Positions 1 through 5,289 of a DNA stretch of 5,289 nt are shown here, in pieces. The stretch comes from Hyphomicrobiaceae bacterium (GTDB taxonomy: Bacteria; Pseudomonadota; Alphaproteobacteria; Rhizobiales; Hyphomicrobiaceae), in the NCBI GenBank assembly GCA_021775715.1, contig JAJFHI010000142.1, positions 1 through 5,289 of the forward strand, in the 5' to 3' direction. The position numbers were made by a program, and so were the translations under genes. Each line of letters opens with the position of its first letter. Position 1 is the first letter of the stretch. Under the pieces are notes generated by a model. The model did not search any database. It worked only from the letters and a program-made list of their open reading frames with translations, and was not told where the DNA came from.

Positions 1-1
1 T

Positions 2-403
2 GTGTTCTCATGGGACCACCTCATGGCCAAAGGCAAAATGGGTGAAGAGTGGGACGGCGTCCGCAACTATCAGGCGCGAAACAATATGCGCGCCATGAAG
101 ATCGGTGATCTCGGATTTTTCTATCACTCCAACGAAGGTAAAGAGGTTGTCGGGATTTGTGAGGTTTGTGCGCTGGCACACCCGGATTCAACGACGGACG
201 ATGAACGTTGGGAATGTGTCGACGTTCGCGCGCTGTGCCCAATGCCGAAATTCGCCACATTGGCGGACGTCAAAGCAAATCCGAAATTGGCTGATATGGC
301 TTTGGTGACGTCAATGCGGTTGTCGGTTCAGCCCGTAAAGGCTGCAGAATGGAAAGAAGTCTGTAAGATGGGCGGCCTCGACCCTAAGAAGATCAAAGCT
401 TAA
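2..403 (+). CDS. EVE domain-containing protein, 5'-truncated by the window edge
   Basis: The visible 133 residues match the small single-domain EVE proteins, related in fold to PUA and YTH domains, which bind modified bases in nucleic acids. Signature stretches are GEEWDGVRNYQARNNMR (about residues 14-30), the GDLGFFYHS strand (35-43), WECVDVRA (70-77) and LADMALVTSMRLSVQPV (96-112). Family members are about 140 residues long and usually begin with a segment like YWLFKSEP just before this point, so roughly 10 N-terminal residues lie outside the window. The GTG at position 2 is therefore an internal Val codon, not the start. The C-terminus is intact, ending in a lysine-rich tail and TAA. EVE domains occur both as stand-alone housekeeping proteins and in defence islands; nothing here suggests defence. 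Family assignment is firm; the biological ligand is not known from sequence. Confidence 0.92.
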   Translation: MFSWDHLMAKGKMGEEWDGVRNYQARNNMRAMKIGDLGFFYHSNEGKEVVGICEVCALAHPDSTTDDERWECVDVRALCPMPKFATLADVKANPKLADMALVTSMRLSVQPVKAAEWKEVCKMGGLDPKKIKA

Positions 404-433
404 ACGCAGACGCCCTTGAATACACTTGCGTTT
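402..433 (+). terminator. Possible weak hairpin after the EVE gene
   Basis: AAACGCA (402-408) is the exact reverse complement of TGCGTTT (427-433). They form a 7-bp stem with an 18-nt loop, and two more T residues follow. The left arm overlaps the EVE stop codon. The stem has only three G-C pairs and the loop is long, so termination would be leaky at best, and the EVE and DUF1761 genes may still share a transcript across the 68-nt gap. Confidence 0.25.
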
Positions 434-471
434 TTGACCGTCCCGTCGACAGCCAAAAGAGAGGTCGGACA

Positions 472-885
472 ATGGATTTTGCAGGCATAAACTATTGGGC
501 TGTAGTGATCGCGGCCGCCGCCAGCTTTATTTTCGGAGGCTTCTTCTACGGCGTTGTTGGCAAGCAATGGCTCGACGCTCTTGGCAAGACCGAGGAAGAG
601 ATCAAGCAGTCAGGTTACATCGGGACGATGGTGATGACCTTTGTTGCACAACTCCTGATGGCATTTGTCTTGGCAGGCTTAATTGGCCATCTCGGGCCCG
701 GACAGGTGACACTGGTCAATAGTATCATTTCCGCATTTTTTATCTGGGCAGGCTTTGTGGCATCAACGCTGACGGTTAACTACAGTTTTCAGCACCGTGG
801 CCTTATGCTTACGCTGATCGACGGAGTTCATTGGCTGTGCGTCCTGCTGATACAGGGTGCAATAATCGGTCTGCTTGGAGTCTGA
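472..885 (+). CDS. DUF1761 family small integral membrane protein
   Basis: This 137-residue protein resembles the DUF1761 family, whose function is unknown. Four hydrophobic segments are visible at about residues 8-29, 50-73, 80-102 and 113-136, which predicts a four-helix inner-membrane protein. Family-like features are the N-terminal NYWAVVIAAAASFIFGGFFYG stretch opening helix 1, the following GKQWLDALGKTEEEI loop (30-44), and DGVHW (117-121) at the start of the last helix. The length is normal for the family. The ATG start is supported by an AGAGG ribosome binding site (460-464) with a 7-nt spacer. The gene lies 68 nt after the EVE gene on the same strand and is followed by a probable terminator at 944-979. 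No catalytic residues are recognisable, and the neighbours do not suggest a role. Confidence 0.85.
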   Translation: MDFAGINYWAVVIAAAASFIFGGFFYGVVGKQWLDALGKTEEEIKQSGYIGTMVMTFVAQLLMAFVLAGLIGHLGPGQVTLVNSIISAFFIWAGFVASTLTVNYSFQHRGLMLTLIDGVHWLCVLLIQGAIIGLLGV

Positions 886-943
886 GATAGGCCAAGTTAC
901 GAGCAAATGATAAGATGCCCACGGTATTGACGACGGCACCCAT

Positions 944-979
944 GCCAGACGAATTAATGAGTTTGTCGGCGATTTTTTT
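944..979 (+). terminator. Probable rho-independent terminator of the DUF1761 gene
   Basis: GCC-A-GACGAA (944-953) pairs with TTTGTCGGC (962-970) to give a 9-bp stem with one bulged A (947) and one G-T wobble. The loop is 8 nt, and a run of seven T residues follows at 973-979. It lies about 60 nt past the DUF1761 stop codon and before the candidate acs promoter, so it would separate the two transcription units. The bulge makes the call less than certain. Confidence 0.5.
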
Positions 980-1034
980 CGGTGTCCGCCCTACATTTCT
1001 GCCGCGCATGGGTGCTTATTCGACTTACAGGGGG

Positions 1035-1062
1035 TTGCAGCTAAGGGTTGTCACCTGATAAT
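1035..1062 (+). promoter_or_regulatory. Candidate sigma-70-type promoter for acs
   Basis: TTGCAG (1035-1040) and GATAAT (1057-1062) resemble -35 and -10 hexamers with a 16-nt spacer, placed about 45 nt before the acs start. The position fits, downstream of the terminator at 944-979. It rests on pattern resemblance only; a second -35-like TTGTCA at 1048 has no good -10 partner. I saw no clear activator site, although acs genes are commonly regulated by carbon source. Confidence 0.35.
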
Positions 1063-1105
1063 TCGGATTTAGAGCTAAAAAACTAAAGATCTGGGAGGAT
1101 CAAGT

Positions 1106-3046
1106 ATGTCGGACAAGGTGTTTCCGGTTTCCGCTGAATGGGCGGAGCGGTCCTGGATCAATGAAGCCAAGTATCAGGAGCTTTATGATCGTTCTATAAA
1201 TGACCCCAATGGCTTCTGGGGCGAGATGGGCCAACGGCTCGACTGGATCAAACCATACACCAAGGTCAAAAATACATCGTTTGACGCCAGCAACGTCTCA
1301 ATCAAATGGTTTGAAGATGGCACCTTGAATGTGTGCGCCAACTGTGTGGATCGCCATCTGGCAACACGCGGTGACCAAGTTGCGATCATCTGGGAAGGTG
1401 ACGACCCTACCGATGATGAACAGATAACGTACAAGCAACTGCATGAACGCGTTTGCAAAATGGCGAATGTCATGAAGGCAAACGGCGTCAAAAAAGGTGA
1501 CCGCGTCACGATCTATCTGCCCATGATCCAGGAAGCCGCTTACGCGATGTTAGCGTGCGCACGGATCGGGGCGGTGCATTCGATTGTGTTTGGCGGGTTC
1601 TCACCTGATAGCCTGCAGAACCGGGTCGAGGATGCTGACAGTGCATTCGTCATTACGGCCGATGAAGGTATCCGTGCCGGCAAGAAGGTACCGCTGAAAA
1701 AGAATACCGACGAGGCGCTGGCCAATGTTGCCCATGAGGTGAAAGTCCTCGTCGTACGCCGCACAGGCAGTGATATCAACTGGACACCTGGTCGGGATAT
1801 CTGGCTGCACGAAGAACTGATTAAGGTCTCAGCCGATTGTCCACCTGAAGAGATGAATGCCGAAGATCCGCTGTTCATCCTCTATACTTCCGGCTCTACC
1901 GGTAAGCCAAAGGGCGTTGTTCACACGACCGGCGGGTATCTGTTGTACGCATCGATGACACATCAGTATGTCTTCGATTACCACGATGGCGATATTTACT
2001 GGTGCACGGCCGATGTTGGCTGGGTGACTGGTCACAGCTACATCGTATATGGGCCACTGGCCAACGGCGCGACGACGCTTATGTTTGAGGGCGTGCCAAA
2101 CTACCCAACGCCGTCACGCTTCTGGCATGTCTGTGACAAGTGGAAAGTGAATATCTTCTACACTGCGCCGACGGCGATCCGCGCATTGATGGGTGCCGGA
2201 GATGACTTTGTAACACGTACGGACCGCTCCTCTTTGCGCCTTCTTGGCTCCGTCGGTGAACCTATCAACCCAGAAGCGTGGGATTGGTATTACAAGGTGG
2301 TTGGCAAGGGGCGTTGCCCGATCGTTGATACGTGGTGGCAGACGGAAACCGGTGGCATATTGATTTCGCCATTGCCGGGTGCCACGGCTCTGAAACCTGG
2401 TTCGGCGACCAAGCCTTTGTTTGGTGTCAAACCGCAGCTCGTTGACGACCAGGGTGCCGTTCTTGAAGGTGCCGCCTCTGGCAACCTCGTACTGCTCGAC
2501 AGCTGGCCTGGTCAGATGCGGACGCTGTATCATGACCACGAGCGCTTCGTGCAGACTTATTTCACGACCTACAAGGGAACATACTTCACGGGCGACGGTT
2601 GCCGTCGCGATGAAGACGGCTACTACTGGATTACCGGTCGCGTTGACGATGTTATCAACGTGTCTGGCCACCGGATGGGTACGGCCGAAGTCGAAAGTGC
2701 CTTGGTCGCGCACAAATCGGTATCCGAAGCGGCTGTCGTTGGCTATCCACACGACATCAAGGGGCAGGGTATTTATTGCTATGTTACTTTGAATGTAGGC
2801 GTGGAACCATCGGATGAATTGAAGAAAGAGCTCGTTCGTCACGTGCGCACGGAGATTGGCCCAATTGCGTCGCCCGATCTTATTCAGTTCTCTCCGGGTC
2901 TACCAAAGACGCGGTCAGGCAAGATCATGCGGCGCATTCTGCGTAAAATCGCCGAGGATGATTTTGCGAGCCTCGGTGATATCTCAACGCTTGCAGAACC
3001 TGCCGTTGTCGACGACCTGATCGACAACCGCCAGAACCGCAGCTAG
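1106..3046 (+). CDS. acs: Acetyl-CoA synthetase (AMP-forming acetate--CoA ligase)
   Basis: This cytoplasmic ANL-superfamily enzyme converts acetate, ATP and CoA to acetyl-CoA, AMP and PPi through an acetyl-adenylate, feeding acetate into central metabolism. The protein is full length at 646 residues (typical about 650). The N-terminal acetyl-CoA synthetase domain covers roughly residues 20-75. The phosphate-binding loop YTSGSTGKPKG is at 260-270. DTWWQTETGG (408-417) carries W411, equivalent to the Trp that limits the acyl pocket to acetate. The ATP-binding residues D497 (TGDG), R512 (ITGRVDD) and R523 (SGHR) are present. The C-terminal lid has KTRSGKIMRR (601-610); K606 corresponds to the catalytic lysine that is regulated by acetylation in Salmonella Acs (K609). 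The ATG start has a strong GGGAGG site (1093-1098) with a 7-nt spacer. It appears monocistronic, between the terminators at 944-979 and 3064-3106. All key residues are intact. Confidence 0.98.
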   Translation: MSDKVFPVSAEWAERSWINEAKYQELYDRSINDPNGFWGEMGQRLDWIKPYTKVKNTSFDASNVSIKWFEDGTLNVCANCVDRHLATRGDQVAIIWEGDDPTDDEQITYKQLHERVCKMANVMKANGVKKGDRVTIYLPMIQEAAYAMLACARIGAVHSIVFGGFSPDSLQNRVEDADSAFVITADEGIRAGKKVPLKKNTDEALANVAHEVKVLVVRRTGSDINWTPGRDIWLHEELIKVSADCPPEEMNAEDPLFILYTSGSTGKPKGVVHTTGGYLLYASMTHQYVFDYHDGDIYWCTADVGWVTGHSYIVYGPLANGATTLMFEGVPNYPTPSRFWHVCDKWKVNIFYTAPTAIRALMGAGDDFVTRTDRSSLRLLGSVGEPINPEAWDWYYKVVGKGRCPIVDTWWQTETGGILISPLPGATALKPGSATKPLFGVKPQLVDDQGAVLEGAASGNLVLLDSWPGQMRTLYHDHERFVQTYFTTYKGTYFTGDGCRRDEDGYYWITGRVDDVINVSGHRMGTAEVESALVAHKSVSEAAVVGYPHDIKGQGIYCYVTLNVGVEPSDELKKELVRHVRTEIGPIASPDLIQFSPGLPKTRSGKIMRRILRKIAEDDFASLGDISTLAEPAVVDDLIDNRQNRS

Positions 3047-3063
3047 GCTTTTTGACAGCATCG

Positions 3064-3106
3064 AAAGAAAAAGCAGCGAAAGAGATTTCGCTGCTTTTTC
3101 TTTTTT
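3064..3106. terminator. Bidirectional intrinsic terminator between convergent genes
   Basis: AAAGAAAAAGCAGCGAAA (3064-3081) is the exact reverse complement of 3086-3103, giving an 18-bp perfect stem closed by a GAGA tetraloop of the GNRA type (3082-3085). On the plus strand the right arm ends in T-rich sequence up to 3106, serving acs, whose stop is 18 nt before the stem. On the minus strand the A-rich left arm reads as a T-run, serving the vWA gene, whose stop is 20 nt away. It fills most of the 76-nt gap. Confidence 0.9.
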
Positions 3107-3122
3107 CGGTTTTTGACTTGAA

Positions 3123-4385
3123 TTAGTTCGAGAGATAAACGCGCGATAGGTTTTGTGCGACCTGCATGAATGCCGATTCCAGTTCTTCGTTGGTATCAGG
3201 TGTAAAGACGTTGTCCTGACTAGAGGCACAATCTGACAAATGTTGTTGGGCGGCGGCATCGTTCAAGTCAAATGCAATGGTCCACACAGTAATTCCGGTG
3301 TCTTTCATATTCGTACAGATCTCGCCGAACATTTCGTACGACACATCACCCATCGGTCTTGGGGTCACCTCATCACGCTCTGTGTAAGCTGTGTTGGACA
3401 CGCCGTCAGTCATGATGATGATGTGTTTCGAGACTTTTTTATCTTCCGGGATTGCAGGATATCCATGGCCCGGGAATGCGGGCCCCCATCCGGTACTGAG
3501 CATATACCAGCCCCAAGCCGTCCCGATGTGACCAGCGGTGGCACCACCTGCCTGATAGCTATCTATAATGCTTTTCAGGTGTTCTTTTTGGCTTTTGCCA
3601 GACAGAGGCACGACTTCCGCCGCCGGGCAGCCATATGCGTAGAGCGGCGGATCTTCCATGACTTCGAGGTACGCGCCGCCGCCCGGACCTTCCGCCGTGG
3701 TGACCAATGCCCCCCGACGCTCGATGACGCAGGTATCGTAGTGTGAAGGCTCGTCCGTAACGTTCGCAAAGTATGGCCCGGCATTGACGGAGCTAGCGTA
3801 TGGAGCAAGGGCGATACGCGTTTGATTTTCATGCGGGGCATTGTCGTAAAGCAAATCGACAACAATTTTAGCAGCATCTTTGAGAGACTGAAGTCTCGAT
3901 CCGGCCATTGATCCTGAAACATCAAGCACCATCGACAATTCAACACGGTTGTCGCTGTTGCGTGCCGTTGCGGTAGGCGTGAGGTTGGCAGTTTCCGTAT
4001 CACCAGCAAGCTGCGCAATTATCGAAGGTGCAACAATCTTAGCTGCGACATTGATGTACCCCGTATCGGAATTAGAGTTCAGTGTGAAGTCCTTGACCGT
4101 TATGTCTCCGATATTCAGAGATTTCACCCGCTCGTCAAAGGCTTTCTTTGCAAACTCTTTTGCTTCATTATCTGACACCGCCGTGTTTGACATATATGTT
4201 GCTGCGGCGAGCGCACTGGCATCAAGTGCGATCTGCACCTTACTCGCAACACCGAGCACACGGGAAGTGTCGATCGCCAAGCTGATAGCCATTATCAGCC
4301 CCATGAAGCTCATGCCGAAAAAAACGGCGATGCTTCCGCTTTCATCGCGAACAAAACTATTCTTCAACGGTAAACTTAAACGCAT
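3123..4385 (-). CDS. TadG-like (Flp pilus assembly TadE/G-like) protein with vWA domain
   Basis: This 420-residue protein begins with a TadG-type N-terminus. A charged FVRDESGSIAVFF stretch (11-23) leads into one transmembrane helix (about 19-39) ending in AIDTSR, followed by a VQIALDASALAAA helix (50-62). A von Willebrand factor A domain runs from about residue 147 to 415. Its metal-ion-dependent adhesion site is complete: DVSGS (155-159), T283 in GGATAGHIG, and D327 in MTDG. Most of the protein is predicted to be outside the cytoplasm. Cysteines 219, 253, 357 and 386 could form disulfides; 357 and 386 sit where TadG-like vWA proteins usually have them. The ATG start has a GAGG site (4391-4394) with a 5-nt spacer. 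Such proteins are linked to Tad/Flp pili or surface adhesion, but no other tad gene lies in this window, so a pilus role is inference. The full TadG name would be too specific. Confidence 0.85.
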   Translation of the reverse strand: MRLSLPLKNSFVRDESGSIAVFFGMSFMGLIMAISLAIDTSRVLGVASKVQIALDASALAAATYMSNTAVSDNEAKEFAKKAFDERVKSLNIGDITVKDFTLNSNSDTGYINVAAKIVAPSIIAQLAGDTETANLTPTATARNSDNRVELSMVLDVSGSMAGSRLQSLKDAAKIVVDLLYDNAPHENQTRIALAPYASSVNAGPYFANVTDEPSHYDTCVIERRGALVTTAEGPGGGAYLEVMEDPPLYAYGCPAAEVVPLSGKSQKEHLKSIIDSYQAGGATAGHIGTAWGWYMLSTGWGPAFPGHGYPAIPEDKKVSKHIIIMTDGVSNTAYTERDEVTPRPMGDVSYEMFGEICTNMKDTGITVWTIAFDLNDAAAQQHLSDCASSQDNVFTPDTNEELESAFMQVAQNLSRVYLSN

Positions 4386-4553
4386 AACTGCCTCGAGTTT
4401 TTTGTGCTCAAGGAAGTTGAGACAATTCAGATAAAATTTTTCCTAATTCATTTGTTTATAGACAGTTATGTGCTGAAAACTGACAATCCTGGTTTTTTCA
4501 ATGTAATTTGATGTTTCAATAAAATACAAAATTCTCGTTTTTAGACGGTTGGG
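4386..4553 (-). promoter_or_regulatory. AT-rich upstream region of the vWA gene with a weak promoter candidate
   Basis: This 168-nt gap is clearly more AT-rich than the genes on either side. Read on the minus strand it contains TTGTCA (4486-4481), a good -35 match, and an 18-nt spacer before TCTATA (4462-4457), a poor -10 match; TATAAA (4460-4455) overlaps but would need a 20-nt spacer. The interrupted palindrome CAGTT-N10-AACTG (4463-4482) lies almost exactly in the spacer and could be an operator. No convincing terminator hairpin follows the extensin-like gene, so read-through from it is also possible. Confidence 0.3.
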
Positions 4554-5264
4554 CTAGCGGCACGTCTTAAGAAGGCCTCGGTCGAAGTGAAAATGATCCT
4601 TGTGGGCTGGATTGTAATCGGGGCTAAGAGCGACTCTGAAAAAGCGGCAGCTGCGGCTATGGATCGTTCGCAGAAAGTGGCCATCTGCGCCGACGTCCTT
4701 CCAGTCTTTGACAACGCGTATGCGTCGCCCGTTCTTCAGCCGGAAGCCCGATATATCAATCGCATTGGCCGTCGCGTGTTGGCTTCGAACCGTTCTCCAC
4801 TTCTGGTTGCCTATAATATTGCGGCACGAGTACGTACCCATTTGTTCAATACGGCTTACGGTTGTACCAAAGACCTCGCGGGCGGCGGGTTGTACAACAT
4901 GGGTCACCCACATTGCGAAAGCCGCAGCAAGTTCGCAGGTGGTTGTGCCGGCGGAAATCTTGGCGTTTCCCGCTTCCACAATACGTACAGCATTGTTCCA
5001 GCCGCAGCCGTTTCTCACCGGCTTATCGAGTATGGCGCGGGCATCAATATACGGCGGCCTTAGAATTTCGCGACACAACGCCGGGTCACGCCTCAACACT
5101 GCCAATCGAGGATCGAGGAACCATTGTTCGCTTGCCGCCAGATCTAAAGGTGCAAACGGGCTCATTCTCTGCGGGATGAGGCCCATCCAGAACGCCGCTG
5201 CCGTTGTCGAGAAAACTAGAAAAACCAGAAACAACTTAGATTTGAGCCGGCTCCGCCGTACCAT
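4554..5264 (-). CDS. Extensin family protein (extensin-like C-terminal domain, M15-type fold)
   Basis: This 236-residue protein matches the bacterial extensin-like family (Pfam Extensin-like_C), which is related to the LAS/M15 group of zinc peptidases acting on peptidoglycan. The N-terminus has basic residues followed by a hydrophobic stretch (about 11-29), a signal peptide or membrane anchor, so the domain should be periplasmic. The domain begins near DPALCREIL (60-68). The presumed zinc ligands are visible: SQHATANAIDISGF (161-174) supplies H163 and D170 in an HxxxxxxD arrangement, and HKDHFHFD (221-228) supplies the HxH pair H224/H226. Six cysteines (64, 87, 110, 147, 206, 235) suggest three disulfides. 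The ATG start is supported by TGGAGG (5276-5271, minus strand) with a 6-nt spacer. The family name derives from plant extensin similarity and does not imply plant interaction. Peptidoglycan hydrolysis is inferred, not shown. Confidence 0.9.
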   Translation of the reverse strand: MVRRSRLKSKLFLVFLVFSTTAAAFWMGLIPQRMSPFAPLDLAASEQWFLDPRLAVLRRDPALCREILRPPYIDARAILDKPVRNGCGWNNAVRIVEAGNAKISAGTTTCELAAAFAMWVTHVVQPAAREVFGTTVSRIEQMGTYSCRNIIGNQKWRTVRSQHATANAIDISGFRLKNGRRIRVVKDWKDVGADGHFLRTIHSRSCRFFRVALSPDYNPAHKDHFHFDRGLLKTCR

Positions 5265-5289
5265 AAATGCCCTCCAGTTGCCTTGCTGA

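Noticed and set aside
809..1009. A 66-codon minus-strand open frame covering the gap after the DUF1761 gene
   Set aside because: It overlaps the 3' end of the DUF1761 gene and a probable terminator, and has no recognisable family or convincing start signal.
886..1105. Possible riboswitch or small RNA in the 220-nt gap before acs
   Set aside because: Apart from the terminator hairpin at 944-979 and a promoter-like pair, I could find no further conserved-looking helices or known riboswitch motif.
2114..2842. A 242-codon open frame on the minus strand inside acs
   Set aside because: It is fully antisense to conserved acs coding sequence, its translation resembles no family I know, and it has no sign of its own ribosome binding site. 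It is a shadow of a well-conserved gene.
3949..4434. A plus-strand open frame of 161 codons opposite the start of the vWA gene, with hydrophobic stretches
   Set aside because: The hydrophobic character comes from reading the complement of an Ala- and Ile-rich region. The minus-strand frame has TadG-type and MIDAS motifs and a good ribosome binding site.
4708..5289. A 193-codon plus-strand open frame opposite the extensin-like gene, running off the right edge
   Set aside because: It lies opposite a gene with clear zinc-ligand motifs and conserved cysteines, and its translation is rich in Arg and Ser without domain features, as expected of an antisense shadow.
1..5289. A defence island, suggested by the EVE domain
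   Set aside because: The neighbours are metabolic and envelope genes with no nuclease, methyltransferase, toxin or integrase, and no composition shift that would mark transferred DNA.

Overview
The window looks like ordinary chromosomal DNA of an alphaproteobacterium. Protein resemblance points there: an extensin-like M15-type protein, a TadG-like vWA protein and a DUF1761 membrane protein, next to a standard acetyl-CoA synthetase. Base composition, judged by eye, is about half G+C. I cannot name a genus from the sequence alone; Hyphomicrobiales or a neighbouring marine order would be a reasonable guess.

Layout, left to right. (1) Plus strand: the 3' part of an EVE-domain gene cut by the window edge (2-403), then a four-helix DUF1761 membrane protein (472-885) followed by a probable intrinsic terminator (944-979). 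(2) Plus strand: a complete acs gene for acetyl-CoA synthetase (1106-3046), with a plausible promoter in the gap before it. (3) A 76-nt convergent gap dominated by an 18-bp perfect hairpin with T-runs on both sides (3064-3106), which should stop transcription from both directions. (4) Minus strand: an extensin-family, probably zinc-binding, envelope protein (5264-4554), then an AT-rich 168-nt gap, then a TadG-like protein with an intact vWA metal site (4385-3123).

The genes do not form one pathway. Acs activates acetate to acetyl-CoA in the cytoplasm. The two minus-strand products are both envelope-directed, one by an N-terminal signal or anchor and one by a TadG-type membrane segment, but they are separated by a sizeable gap and may not be co-transcribed. 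The EVE protein probably binds modified nucleic acid bases. No gene-free stretch exceeds 300 bases. I found no mobile element, CRISPR array, tRNA or rRNA, and no evidence of an undescribed multi-gene system. The most unusual item is the solitary TadG-like vWA protein, which has an enlarged insertion and no visible Tad pilus genes around it.
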